From Mucilaginibacter sp. L196 (lineage in GTDB: Bacteria > Bacteroidota > Bacteroidia > Sphingobacteriales > Sphingobacteriaceae), in the NCBI RefSeq assembly GCF_009765905.1, contig NZ_LMUO01000009.1, positions 34,800 to 98,799 on the forward strand: a stretch of 64,000 bases of DNA, read 5' to 3'. Both the position numbers and the translations under genes were made by a program. The notes beneath the pieces are model-generated. The model was not told the DNA's origin and did no database searches. It worked only from the letters and a program-made list of their open reading frames with translations. This document shows positions 27,774 to 36,141 of the stretch, piece after piece. The first letter of the stretch is position 1. Every line of letters starts with the position of its first letter.

Positions 27774-28454
27774 ATGCTAAAACTTATCCTCCGTTTTCTT
27801 AAGCTTTTCGTTATTTTTTACTTCGGTATCACTATTTTTTGGGTGCTATTATACCGCTTTGTTAACCCTCCGGTTACTTTATTGATGATTGAGCGTGGTT
27901 TTGAGCGCAAATCAGACGGTAAAGATTGGAAAATAGACAAAAAATGGGTGAATTTCGATGATATTTCCGACCCAATGAAACGTGCCGCCGTTGCTGCCGA
28001 AGACCAGCGTTTCCTGGATCACTTTGGGTTCGATTTTAAGGCGATGGAGAAAGCTATCGATAAAAATAGCCACAGCCACAAATTGATTGGTGGGAGTACC
28101 ATATCGCAACAAACAGCAAAAAATGTTTTCCTGTGGCCGGGCAGATCGTATATCCGTAAAGGCTTCGAGGCCTATTTTACTATTTTGGAGGAACTGTTCT
28201 GGAGCAAAAAACGCATTATGGAGGTTTACCTGAACGAGATAGAAATGGGTGATGGCGTATACGGTGTAGAGGCGGCCGCGCAAACCTACTACCATAAAGA
28301 TGCTAAGGATTTAGATAAGCACGAGGCCGCGGCAATTGCCTCCATATTCCCCGACCCGTTAAAATGGTCGCCGACAAACCCGAGCAGTTATGTACATCAC
28401 AGGCAATATTTAATCTTGAAAAATATGCGCAGGCTAGGCCCGCTGGATTTTTAA
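27774..28454 (+). CDS. mtgA: Monofunctional peptidoglycan glycosyltransferase
   Basis: 226 residues, one N-terminal transmembrane helix (LKLFVIFYFGITIFWVLLYRF) and a GT51 domain. The catalytic motif AAVAAEDQRFLDHFGFD places the general base Glu at residue 76, and GGSTISQQTAKNVFLWPGRS and EVYLNEIEMGDGVYG are the other conserved motifs. It polymerises lipid II into glycan strands without a transpeptidase domain. Its 3' end overlaps the convergent aminotransferase by 4 bp (TTAA shared by both stop codons). Confidence 0.95.
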   Translation: MLKLILRFLKLFVIFYFGITIFWVLLYRFVNPPVTLLMIERGFERKSDGKDWKIDKKWVNFDDISDPMKRAAVAAEDQRFLDHFGFDFKAMEKAIDKNSHSHKLIGGSTISQQTAKNVFLWPGRSYIRKGFEAYFTILEELFWSKKRIMEVYLNEIEMGDGVYGVEAAAQTYYHKDAKDLDKHEAAAIASIFPDPLKWSPTNPSSYVHHRQYLILKNMRRLGPLDF

Positions 28455-29638
28455 CTATAGAATTCTACAGCTTCCAATATCACTTCACAGGCTTTCCTGA
28501 TCTCGTCATGCGTAATGATCAAAGGTGGCGCAATGCGCATGGCATTGCTGCAATGTAAAAACCAGTCTACAATTACACCGTTCTCGATACAACGGTCAAT
28601 TATTTTTTTGTTTAGATCGAAGTTTTCCAATTCAGCGGCCAGCATCAACCCTTTGCCGCGAATTTGTTTGATAGATGGATGAACTAATAACGACCTGATA
28701 AGCGCTTCTTTTTCCGCCACCTGATCGCAAAGTTTTTCATCTAACAAAACCTCCAGCGCAGCTAAGCCTGCCGCGCAGCATACCGGGTGCCCGCCAAAGG
28801 TAGTTATATGCCCCAGGATCGGATTTTCCTTTAATGCCGACATAATTGTATGCGATGCCGCGAAAGCGCCCACAGGCATGCCGCCGCCAAGCGCCTTGGC
28901 AAGTAATAATATATCAGGCACTATGCCAAAATGCTCAAAGCCAAATAACTTGCCTGTACGGCCAAAAGCGGCTTGTATCTCATCTAATATTAATAAAGTA
29001 CCTGTTTCGGTACATTTAGCACGAAGGGCTTGGATATAGGCAATATCAGGCACACGTATACCTGCTTCGCCCTGTACCGTTTCTATAATAACGCAGGCAG
29101 TTTCTTCGGTGATCTGACTCAGATCGTCAGTATTGTTAAACCGGATGAAGTTAACGCCCGGTAATAAGGGGCGATAAGCTTGTTTATATTCCTCGTTACC
29201 CATAACGCTTAAAGCGCCATGCGTACTGCCATGATAGGAGTTATGACAAGCGATGATTTGCTGCCTGCCTGTATAGCGTTTAGCCAATTTTAAAGCCCCT
29301 TCAACAGCCTCAGTGCCCGAGTTGGTAAAGTATACAGATTGCAGATTTTTTGGGAAGATGGATATTAGCTTTTCAGCAAATTTAACCTGCGGGGTTTGCA
29401 CATACTCGCCATAAACCATCAGGTGCATGTATTTATCAACCTGTTGTTTTATCGCCGCTATAACTTTAGGATTGCTGTGCCCCAGGTTGCTTACGCCAAT
29501 ACCCGAAATAAGGTCGATATAGGCCTTTCCCTCGCTATTGTACAAGTAGATACCTTCCGCTCGTTCAAATTCAAGCAGGAGCGGAAAATCAGTAGTTTGG
29601 GCATTGTTGGCTAAAAAAAGTTGGCGTAATGTTGGCAT
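28451..29638 (-). CDS. Class III (acetylornithine/4-aminobutyrate-type) aminotransferase
   Basis: 395 residues from ATG 29638 (PTLRQLFLANNAQTTDFPL). PLP enzyme with LILDEIQAAFGRTGKLFGFEH (the Asp that contacts the pyridine ring) and AKALGGGMPVGAF with the PLP lysine. The open frame extends to 29755, but those codons run into a MITE-like repeat and a promoter core lies just before 29638, so the shorter form is right. Which amino donor is used is not determinable; no arginine biosynthesis genes are adjacent. Convergent with mtgA. Confidence 0.92.
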   Translation of the reverse strand: MPTLRQLFLANNAQTTDFPLLLEFERAEGIYLYNSEGKAYIDLISGIGVSNLGHSNPKVIAAIKQQVDKYMHLMVYGEYVQTPQVKFAEKLISIFPKNLQSVYFTNSGTEAVEGALKLAKRYTGRQQIIACHNSYHGSTHGALSVMGNEEYKQAYRPLLPGVNFIRFNNTDDLSQITEETACVIIETVQGEAGIRVPDIAYIQALRAKCTETGTLLILDEIQAAFGRTGKLFGFEHFGIVPDILLLAKALGGGMPVGAFAASHTIMSALKENPILGHITTFGGHPVCCAAGLAALEVLLDEKLCDQVAEKEALIRSLLVHPSIKQIRGKGLMLAAELENFDLNKKIIDRCIENGVIVDWFLHCSNAMRIAPPLIITHDEIRKACEVILEAVEFYS

Positions 29639-29642
29639 GGCA

Positions 29643-29650
29643 CAAAAGTA
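29643..29650 (-). promoter_or_regulatory. Bacteroidota -7 promoter core immediately before the start codon
   Basis: CAAAAGTA on the plus strand reads TACTTTTG on the minus strand. Its last base is only 4 bp before the ATG of the aminotransferase, so transcription would begin at or next to the start codon. Confidence 0.5.
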
Positions 29651-29666
29651 AGCCAAAATCCTAAGA

Positions 29667-29882
29667 AGCTGTCTAAAAACGATTCCATGTTGTTTATATA
29701 AACACAAAAATACCATGTCATTGCGAGGAGGAACGACGAAGCAAACTCGTATCATGCAGTTGAACGCGACGAGTTTGCTTCGCTACACAGGCTCTTCATG
29801 GGCCCGCTCGCAATGACATGGCGGAGATGCGATCGCTTCGTCCTTAGAACAATGACAATGGTTTTATCATTTTAAACAGCTG
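29667..29882. mobile_element. MITE-like repeat, copy 2
   Basis: About 216 bp. Ends AGCTGTCTAAAAACGAT (left) and ATCATTTTAAACAGCT (right) form an imperfect terminal inverted repeat; internal arms GTCATTGCGAGG..CGCAATGAC. Shares with 23328-23535 the CCATGTTGTTT..CACAAAAA left part and TTTTATCATTTTAAACA right part. Confidence 0.7.
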
Positions 29883-29914
29883 CTAATAGCGTATTAACGT
29901 TAAAATAAGAGGGC

Positions 29915-30406
29915 CTATTGAGGAGGGCCGGGACGATTATTACGCTCTGATAATTGCCTTACCAGCTCGTCATTAAACTCGCGCTCGCTTTTGTATAGCT
30001 CGCTAACTTTATCAGGTGTGAGCACTTTAAGAAAAGCGTTATTGAATTTTATTTTGATCTGAACGATCTCGTTCTCGTACATCAATTCTTTATTCACCTG
30101 CTCCTGGCCATCAGCAGCATTTAAATTATTTTGCCTTTTTAATTTTCTGACATTAAAAAGTTCCTGCTGATATTCCTGATATAAGGGAAAAAATTTAGAA
30201 GCTTGATCAGATGGTAAATTTAGCCTTGTACGTAAATAATTTACTTTAACATTCTCTACCCGTCGTTCCGGGTTTTGGTTATTGGGTGGCCTATTATAAT
30301 AGGAGGGTCTTGGAGGCCCCATCCTATACGGCCCCCTCTGTCCAAACGCATTACCAACGCATAGTACGAAGAAAAGAAAAAATATATGCTTTGCTAATTT
30401 AGTCAT
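29915..30406 (-). CDS. Spy/LTXXQ-like periplasmic protein of the sigma-factor operon
   Basis: 163 residues. Signal peptide (HIFFLFFVLCVGNAFGQ), a Pro/Arg/Tyr-rich linker (RMGPPRPSYYNRPPNNQ), then an all-helical part with KVNYLRTRLNLPSDQASKFFPLYQEY, the pattern of Spy/CpxP-like helical chaperone-sensors. Placed 2 bp after the anti-sigma-like gene in an ECF sigma operon. Such third genes are annotated as sensors of ECF sigma factors; a role as the signal-sensing part is inference. Confidence 0.78.
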   Translation of the reverse strand: MTKLAKHIFFLFFVLCVGNAFGQRGPYRMGPPRPSYYNRPPNNQNPERRVENVKVNYLRTRLNLPSDQASKFFPLYQEYQQELFNVRKLKRQNNLNAADGQEQVNKELMYENEIVQIKIKFNNAFLKVLTPDKVSELYKSEREFNDELVRQLSERNNRPGPPQ

Positions 30407-30408
30407 TA

Positions 30409-31311
30409 TTAGTTGTTGGTATCATCATCAGCGTTACCCTGTAATGCGTTGGTTAAACTGTTAGTGTTAACCGGTGTATTTTCATCAATAACGGTATGTT
30501 GTGTATCATTCGCGTCAACATCATCCTGCAAATAACTTTGAATATCGCTTGTTGAAACGGTAGACAATTGCTTATGTAAAAACGAATTGTTATGATCATT
30601 CGTAGGCGTTGAAAACCGGGTTAGTAACAAGCCGGTGCCTACAAACACTGCAAAACAAGCTGCAGCCGCGTATTTGAATGTATTGGTAGCATACATTCTT
30701 CTAACTATTCCTTTGCGCTTAACTATCTCCTGGTTAACCGTTTTGTTTAATATAGCATTGTTAAGCTTATCAAAATAATCGGCAGGTACGCTAAAGGTTT
30801 CCTCGCCAACGGTTTCTTCAATCAGGACGCGTGCGTTTATTTGTTGCTCAAAGGTGTTAAAATAATCTTCGGGCACTGCATGGCCGTGGGCATCATTATT
30901 TACGTAAGCCTCAATATTTATCCTGCTTTGTATGTTACTGCTTAATTCGTCGAAGTAATCTTGAGGCACTGTAAATTCATTCTCCGACCTAAGCTCCTCC
31001 AAATTAATACGGCTTTGTATATTGCTGCTTAATTCATCAAAATAATTTTGAGGTACGGTAAAGTCCTCTTTGGATTTTAATTCCTCTAAATTGATGCGGC
31101 TTTGTATATTATTGCTTAACTCGTCAAAGTAATTTTCAGGCACAGTTAACCCCTTACCGGATTTTAGCTCATCCAGCTTAATTGCCGAGATGATCTGTTG
31201 TTCCGATTCATCAAAATAGCCTGGTGGCACAGTAAACGGGTTCAGGGGATTAACCAGTTTAAGTGACATGAATTCATCCAGCCATTCTCTATTTCCACTT
31301 TCGCTTTTCAT
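30409..31311 (-). CDS. Anti-sigma-like membrane protein with six 29-residue repeats
   Basis: 300 residues. From about residue 26 a unit of 29 residues with core VPxxYFDEL repeats six times; units 2-4 are nearly identical (FTVPQNYFDELSSNIQSRIN), units 1, 5 and 6 are diverged. One transmembrane helix follows (FKYAAAACFAVFVGTGLLLTRF, about residues 211-232), then a Ser/Thr/Asn/Asp-rich periplasmic tail. Position between the ECF sigma gene and a Spy-like gene marks it as the regulator of that sigma factor, although it has no canonical zinc anti-sigma motif. The repeats are on the cytoplasmic side and could bind the sigma factor. Confidence 0.75.
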   Translation of the reverse strand: MKSESGNREWLDEFMSLKLVNPLNPFTVPPGYFDESEQQIISAIKLDELKSGKGLTVPENYFDELSNNIQSRINLEELKSKEDFTVPQNYFDELSSNIQSRINLEELRSENEFTVPQDYFDELSSNIQSRINIEAYVNNDAHGHAVPEDYFNTFEQQINARVLIEETVGEETFSVPADYFDKLNNAILNKTVNQEIVKRKGIVRRMYATNTFKYAAAACFAVFVGTGLLLTRFSTPTNDHNNSFLHKQLSTVSTSDIQSYLQDDVDANDTQHTVIDENTPVNTNSLTNALQGNADDDTNN

Positions 31312-31361
31312 ATCGAGTGTTTGATGAAATTTAGATGAAAAGGTTTAATCACTTTTTTAAA

Positions 31362-31919
31362 TTAATCTTTTGATAATAAAAACGCCTCTATTTTTTTCAC
31401 CGCGAGGTGAAAGGATGCCTTTAACGCACCTACACTTGTTCCCACAACATCAGATATTTCCTCATACTTCATATCCTCATAATACTTCATATTAAATACC
31501 AGGCGTTGTTTATCGGGTAGGGTAAGTAGTGCTTCCTGTAATCTGCGTTGTGCCTTATCGCCATCAAAATAACTTGATGCCGCTAAAGTATCGCCAAGCG
31601 TAGAGTCCACATCATCCAGAGAAACATTATTTTTCGCTTTTTTCTTGTTCAGGAAAGTAATGCATTCATTAGTGGCGATGCGGTACATCCAGGTATACAA
31701 TTGCGCATCAGCACGAAAAGTTGGCAGGTTTTTCCAAACCTTCACAAATACATCCTGTGCAATATCATCGGCATCATCATGATCTATCACCATACGGCGG
31801 ATGTGCCAGTAAATCTTTTGCTGGTATTTCTTCAGCAGCAGGTTAAAAGCCTCGTTCCGGGTTTTCTCATCCTGAAACTTGCTTAAAATCTCCGCATCCT
31901 CAACAACCTGTACCGACAT
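31362..31919 (-). CDS. ECF RNA polymerase sigma factor
   Basis: 185 residues. Region 2 contains DDADDIAQDVFVKVWKNLPTFR and YTWMYRIATNECITFLNKKK; region 4 contains LPDKQRLVFNMKYYEDMKYEEISDVVGTSVGALKASFH, a helix-turn-helix. Both domains are complete. It is the first gene of a three-gene operon with the repeat-containing regulator and the Spy-like protein, the usual arrangement of envelope-stress sigma factors in this phylum. Confidence 0.94.
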   Translation of the reverse strand: MSVQVVEDAEILSKFQDEKTRNEAFNLLLKKYQQKIYWHIRRMVIDHDDADDIAQDVFVKVWKNLPTFRADAQLYTWMYRIATNECITFLNKKKAKNNVSLDDVDSTLGDTLAASSYFDGDKAQRRLQEALLTLPDKQRLVFNMKYYEDMKYEEISDVVGTSVGALKASFHLAVKKIEAFLLSKD

Positions 31920-32121
31920 ATATTTAATTTATGTATTAAAAAAAGTATCAAGCCATTTTATTTATAGAGGTCAGCCTGATACTCAAACTATTCGCACGAA
32001 AATAAGTATTATTTTATATTACACGAATATAGTGCATATTACTTTTGTGATTATATATAGTGGTGCGGTGAAAACACCGACCACAAGCTGAATGACAAGG
32101 GGAAAGAATAGCCCTGTCAGG

Positions 32122-32148
32122 CTTACGAAGTTTTAAAAACTAAGTCTT
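32122..32148. repeat. 27 bp intergenic repeat, copy 1
   Basis: CTTACGAAGTTTTAAAAACT followed by AAGTCTT; one base different from the copy at 42115-42141. It is partly self-complementary (ACTTAGTTTT/AAAACTTCGTAAG). Confidence 0.7.
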
Positions 32149-32156
32149 TAACCATT

Positions 32157-32504
32157 TTAATTTTCTCCCTCGATAATGACCTTACCGTTAGGTTTTATAA
32201 GTTTAATAATCATTGAGTTTTTTTCCTTGATCATAGAATCTCCTTTTTGAATCCTGTTGTGATCGAAATCCCAATTGGGATCACCTAAGTAATAGCTTGT
32301 ATCAATGTAGACCGTAGCTTCACCTTTCACGTCATAAGAAACACTATCGACTTTGCCATTAAATTCATAGGATAAGCTCTCTTTCTTCTCTTTCTTAGTA
32401 AAATAAATCCCCATAATAGCCATAAAAGCCACCGCAATTATAAAAAAGCGGATAACAACTTTATAATACGTTTTACCCATATAGGGTCGTGTATAAAGCT
32501 TCAT
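32157..32504 (-). CDS. Small membrane-anchored protein of unknown function
   Basis: 115 residues from ATG 32504 (KLYTRPYMGKTYYK); a longer frame starts within bcp and is unlikely. One N-terminal transmembrane helix (VVIRFFIIAVAFMAIMGIYF, residues about 15-34) and an extracytoplasmic, strand-rich domain with many Asp/Lys. Starts 5 bp after the bcp stop codon, so it is probably cotranscribed with bcp. No recognised domain. Confidence 0.65.
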   Translation of the reverse strand: MKLYTRPYMGKTYYKVVIRFFIIAVAFMAIMGIYFTKKEKKESLSYEFNGKVDSVSYDVKGEATVYIDTSYYLGDPNWDFDHNRIQKGDSMIKEKNSMIIKLIKPNGKVIIEGEN

Positions 32505-32508
32505 ATAT

Positions 32509-32967
32509 CTATACCAAATCCAGCACCTGCTGCGATGCATTCTTAGTATCTACCTTCTCAATAACCTGCTTTATAATACCATCAGCATCAATAATAAAGG
32601 TAGTACGGACGGTACCCATATATTTTTTGCCGTAATTGTTTTTCTCTGCCCAAACGCCATAAGCTTCGTTAATGCTTTTGTCCTCATCTGCAATAAGCGG
32701 GAAAGGCAGACTGTATTTGGTTTCAAACTTTTTGTGCGATTTGGAGTCATCGGTACTAACGCCGATCACCTCATATCCTTTACCAATTAACGACTGATAA
32801 TTATCCCTGAAATCGCAAGCCTCGGCAGTACAACCCGGGGTGTCATCTTTTGGGTAGAAATATAATATCACGGTTTTGCCTTTAAAGTTTGCCAATGAAA
32901 CTTCTTCGCCGTTTTGATCTTTCGAGGTGAAATCCGGGGCTTTGTCGCCTGCTTTAAGTGTTGCCAT
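32509..32967 (-). CDS. bcp: Thioredoxin-dependent peroxiredoxin (Bcp/PrxQ)
   Basis: 152 residues. AhpC-TSA fold with the active site DDTPGCTAEACDFRD; the first Cys is peroxidatic and the second, five residues later, is the resolving Cys of the PrxQ alpha type. It reduces hydrogen peroxide and organic peroxides using thioredoxin. Length and motifs are normal. Located 2 bp downstream of the M23 peptidase gene and before a small membrane protein. Confidence 0.95.
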   Translation of the reverse strand: MATLKAGDKAPDFTSKDQNGEEVSLANFKGKTVILYFYPKDDTPGCTAEACDFRDNYQSLIGKGYEVIGVSTDDSKSHKKFETKYSLPFPLIADEDKSINEAYGVWAEKNNYGKKYMGTVRTTFIIDADGIIKQVIEKVDTKNASQQVLDLV

Positions 32968-32969
32968 GG

Positions 32970-34694
32970 TTATTTGTAAAAATCTGCTTTAAATGTAGCT
33001 GTATTATCTTTCTGATCAGTAACATCTAACTTAAAAGTATGTTTGCCGTGTGCTATGGTATCATCAAAAGTATAACTTAATACCTTGGTTTTAAAATCCC
33101 AATGCATTAACACCCATTGCCCGTCGATATAGCCATAATAGTTTTTAACGCCCGATAGATTATCACCTATCTTAACAAAAATAGCGTGTTTAGCGGCCAT
33201 ATTAGCGCCATCGGTAATATTTATTGGATGGATGTATGGCGCTTCGGTATCTAACTTCACATAATAACTGCCAAAGCCTTTTGCTTTAGCTTTTACATAA
33301 CCATCTTCATAATTACCTACGATACAGTCGCCATCCACATTTACAATAACGGCTTTATCGGCACGCCAGCCGGGTGCCGTGCTGTCGGGCTTTATCCAAA
33401 GGTCGTAAGTGTCATTTATCGGGTCGAAGCGGTCGCCTAACTGGTAGGTATCCGAATATGCGCCCGGCCTTTTAGGAAGATCGGTAAAGGTGAAATTCAT
33501 GCTATCATACAAATTGCCCACCGGTATATTAATTTTAACCTTATCGTTGCTAAACTGATTGTCTTTGTCGTAAGGGAAAAATGTCCCCAGCATTTTAAAT
33601 AACTCAACAGTATGTATGGTTTTGCTGTGCGATCTTACTTTTAGGTTGAGGGTTGATGTATTACCCGCTATATCCCTGACTACATATTGCACATCATGCA
33701 GTGAATCGTCGCTAAAAGTAACCACACCGCGGTTGATGGATTGCGGATAAAGTGTGATCTTGCTTCCCGGCAGCACAAAGCATTTTTGAATAAAACGGCC
33801 TGATTCTAAAAATTCAGGGTAATCAATCAACGCGTTTATGGCATGTGTTTGATCAAAAGCGAAACGTTCGACAGAGAAGGTAAATACCGTTTTGCCATCT
33901 ACCTTAAGTTCGATGGAATAAACACCATTATGGTTAGCCGAAGTATTGTTCATGTCATAAGCCGTAATACCAAAACCAGTATTGCCGCTTACATCAATAA
34001 CAGCCGGATTAGCCAAACGGTAATGCCCCGAAGCACCCACCACACCCAAAAGCTGGCGCTGAGTTTTTTCGTTAAATGGTCCATCGTTAAAACGATAAAC
34101 ACAGGCAGTGCCTAATACAGGCGGAATATCATCACGCACAGTTAAACCAAATAATTGCGGGTTAATAGTTTGCTCGGTTTGGGTATCACGTATTTCAAAA
34201 TGCACATGTGGCCCGGCTACGGCACCAGTATGGCCAGATAAGGCGATCACCTGTCCTTTAGTCACAGGTACCTGCATGGGCAGCAGGTTAAAATCTACCA
34301 AATCGTTTTTTTGTTGAATTTGATAATCGTGCACCAGTTTAGCCAGTTCAGGGCTGAAACTTTGCAGGTGGCCGTACACGGTGGTAAAACCGTTGGGATG
34401 CGTAATATATACCGCATTACCAAAGCCACCAAACTGCACTTTTAAGCGCGATACAAATCCGTCGGCTGCCGCGTGTACAGGGTAGCCATCGCGCTGGTTG
34501 GTCCTGAAATCGAGCCCTGCATGGAAGTGGTTTGGCCTTAGCTCGCCGAATGAGCCAGCCGTACTCGGCGGCAAATCAAGCGGGTAACGAAAATAATCTT
34601 TTGGGTATTGGCGGGTTTGCACAATGTCCTGTGCAAAAGCAGTGAATCCAAAACTAATAACTAGTAGGGTACACGCCAGTAACTTTTTAAACAT
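32970..34694 (-). CDS. Secreted M23 (LytM) metallopeptidase
   Basis: 574 residues, signal peptide (LACTLLVISFGFTAFAQ). The LytM domain is N-terminal (about residues 50-185): zinc ligands in HFHAGLDFRT and in GPHVHFEIRD are both present, so it is predicted active on peptidoglycan cross-bridges or stems. The following 390 residues are strand-rich Ig-like modules without catalytic motifs (DIAGNTSTLNLKV). The peptidase-first layout with a long C-terminal region is common in Bacteroidota. Two bp downstream of the FAH-family gene stop. Confidence 0.9.
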   Translation of the reverse strand: MFKKLLACTLLVISFGFTAFAQDIVQTRQYPKDYFRYPLDLPPSTAGSFGELRPNHFHAGLDFRTNQRDGYPVHAAADGFVSRLKVQFGGFGNAVYITHPNGFTTVYGHLQSFSPELAKLVHDYQIQQKNDLVDFNLLPMQVPVTKGQVIALSGHTGAVAGPHVHFEIRDTQTEQTINPQLFGLTVRDDIPPVLGTACVYRFNDGPFNEKTQRQLLGVVGASGHYRLANPAVIDVSGNTGFGITAYDMNNTSANHNGVYSIELKVDGKTVFTFSVERFAFDQTHAINALIDYPEFLESGRFIQKCFVLPGSKITLYPQSINRGVVTFSDDSLHDVQYVVRDIAGNTSTLNLKVRSHSKTIHTVELFKMLGTFFPYDKDNQFSNDKVKINIPVGNLYDSMNFTFTDLPKRPGAYSDTYQLGDRFDPINDTYDLWIKPDSTAPGWRADKAVIVNVDGDCIVGNYEDGYVKAKAKGFGSYYVKLDTEAPYIHPINITDGANMAAKHAIFVKIGDNLSGVKNYYGYIDGQWVLMHWDFKTKVLSYTFDDTIAHGKHTFKLDVTDQKDNTATFKADFYK

Positions 34695-34696
34695 GC

Positions 34697-35308
34697 TTAC
34701 TTAACATAAAAGTTAAGTAATTTATTGCCTGAAAGATAACCTTCCAGATGGTCGCCAACGCTAATCTTGCTTACACCTTCGGGCGTGCCGGTAAAAATCA
34801 GGTCGCCTTTTTTTAAGGTAATATATTGCGATACAAAGGCTATGATGCGCTCAAAAGAAAAGATCAGATCCTTAGTATTGCCAATTTGCCGGGTTTCGCC
34901 GTTTATATCCAGTTTGAAATCAATATTGTACAAATCTTCAAAATCTGCTTTGGGTATAAATGTGCTGACAGGAGCAGAGCCATCGAATGACTTGGCCAGT
35001 TCCCAGGGCAGCCCTTTTTCTTTATGCTTATTTTGGATGTCGCGTGCGGTAAAATCAATACCGAGGCCGATCTCATCAAAATAATTTCCGGCAAATTTCT
35101 CGCTGATATGTTTGCCTTCTTTACAAACTTTCAATACCAGTTCTATCTCGTGATGTACATCCTGCGAAAATTCAGGGTGGTAAAAAGGCTTGTTATCTTT
35201 TATAAGCGCGGTATCCGGTTTCATAAAAATAACTGGGATGGTAGGTACAGGGTTATTCAGTTCTTTTGCATGCTCCGCGTAATTGCGGCCAATAGCGATG
35301 ATTTTCAT
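34697..35308 (-). CDS. Fumarylacetoacetate hydrolase (FAH)-family protein
   Basis: 203 residues from ATG 35308 (KIIAIGRNYAEHAKELNNP). FAH fold: FMKPDTALI, metal-binding HHEIELVLKV (E-x-E), GIDFTARDIQ and the late KKGDLIFTGTPEGVSKI. The family includes acylpyruvate hydrolases and oxaloacetate decarboxylases; specificity unknown. First gene of a run with M23, bcp and the small membrane protein, with gaps of 2-5 bp. Confidence 0.9.
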   Translation of the reverse strand: MKIIAIGRNYAEHAKELNNPVPTIPVIFMKPDTALIKDNKPFYHPEFSQDVHHEIELVLKVCKEGKHISEKFAGNYFDEIGLGIDFTARDIQNKHKEKGLPWELAKSFDGSAPVSTFIPKADFEDLYNIDFKLDINGETRQIGNTKDLIFSFERIIAFVSQYITLKKGDLIFTGTPEGVSKISVGDHLEGYLSGNKLLNFYVK

Positions 35309-35321
35309 GCCGTAAAGGTAA

Positions 35322-35458
35322 TAAGCCACCTCTAAATCTCCCCCTGTAGGGGAGACTTTTTTAAAAATAGTTATGTTGGCAATTGACTAATCATTGACTA
35401 TTAATATTGATTGATTTTTTGAGGTCCTCCCTACCGGGGAGGATTAGGTGGGGCTTAT
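35322..35458. repeat. Intergenic inverted-repeat element, related to 13222-13330
   Basis: Left end TAAGCCACCTCTAAATCTCC, right end GGATTAGGTGGGGCTTA, with C/G-rich hairpins inside. Its right end carries the stop codon of the minus-strand type IX cargo gene, and its left end lies in the leader of the FAH gene. Confidence 0.7.
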
Positions 35459-35952
35459 AAAATAGATATACGCTTAATAACCGACTCGGTACCGGCTACT
35501 ATCTTAACAAAATAAAAGCCGCGGCTCAATTTGTTGCTGATGGAGTACGAAAACTTTTGTTCGCCAAGATCAACCCTTTGCTGAAACACATTAAGCAGAT
35601 CGTTACCCAAAACATCCATTATTTTAATGCTTACGTTGGTGTTTCTGGATACTACGTATTTTAAATTGATCTGGTCGGTAGCAGGGTTTGGGTATACTTC
35701 TACGTCGCTTAATAGCTTATCATCCTGATGATTAACTGTGAATTTAACATAGGAAGTAACGCCGGGCTTAACAGGAGGCAATGAGAATGGCAACCCATTT
35801 TTAAGGTATGATTGCTTAGCTTTGACTTTTTTACTGTGCAGATAAATGGTATCTTTAATAACTGGCCTACCATAAGCCAGGGCGAAATTCATGAACACCG
35901 CCATTGCGATGCATATTTTCCATGAATAGTATTTAGTATAAATTCGCCTCAT
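35455..35952 (-). CDS. Small type IX secretion cargo with type A sorting domain
   Basis: 165 residues: signal peptide (ICIAMAVFMNFALAYG), about 70 residues without a recognised domain, and a C-terminal type A sorting domain starting at VEVYPNPATDQINLKY and ending GFYFVKIVAGTESVIKRISIL. Type IX secretion moves such proteins through the outer membrane. Apart from leader and sorting signal there is very little cargo. The stop codon lies inside an inserted repeat, so the 3' end may have been modified. Confidence 0.82.
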   Translation of the reverse strand: MRRIYTKYYSWKICIAMAVFMNFALAYGRPVIKDTIYLHSKKVKAKQSYLKNGLPFSLPPVKPGVTSYVKFTVNHQDDKLLSDVEVYPNPATDQINLKYVVSRNTNVSIKIMDVLGNDLLNVFQQRVDLGEQKFSYSISNKLSRGFYFVKIVAGTESVIKRISIL

Positions 35953-36114
35953 CCTTTATTATTATTGCTGCAAAAGTATAAATAAAGCGCGCATGATTTT
36001 ATAAACAAATGCGCAAAATTTCTTTTTTAACAAAATTTAACACACATGTGTTTCGTAAATGTTATTAAGTTATACGCAAATGCAATCAAAAAGGGTGTTA
36101 GTGAAAAAAAATAA

Positions 36115-36122
36115 TATTTTTG
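36115..36122 (+). promoter_or_regulatory. Bacteroidota -7 promoter core TATTTTTG
   Basis: TAnnTTTG match 19 bp before the GTG start of the kup gene. Confidence 0.5.
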
Positions 36123-36141
36123 CATTTTTAAAAACATATCA

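Noticed and set aside
28451-29755. Longer aminotransferase with 39 extra N-terminal residues
   Set aside because: The extra codons come from the MITE-like repeat and lie upstream of the promoter core; the family N-terminus starts at 29638.
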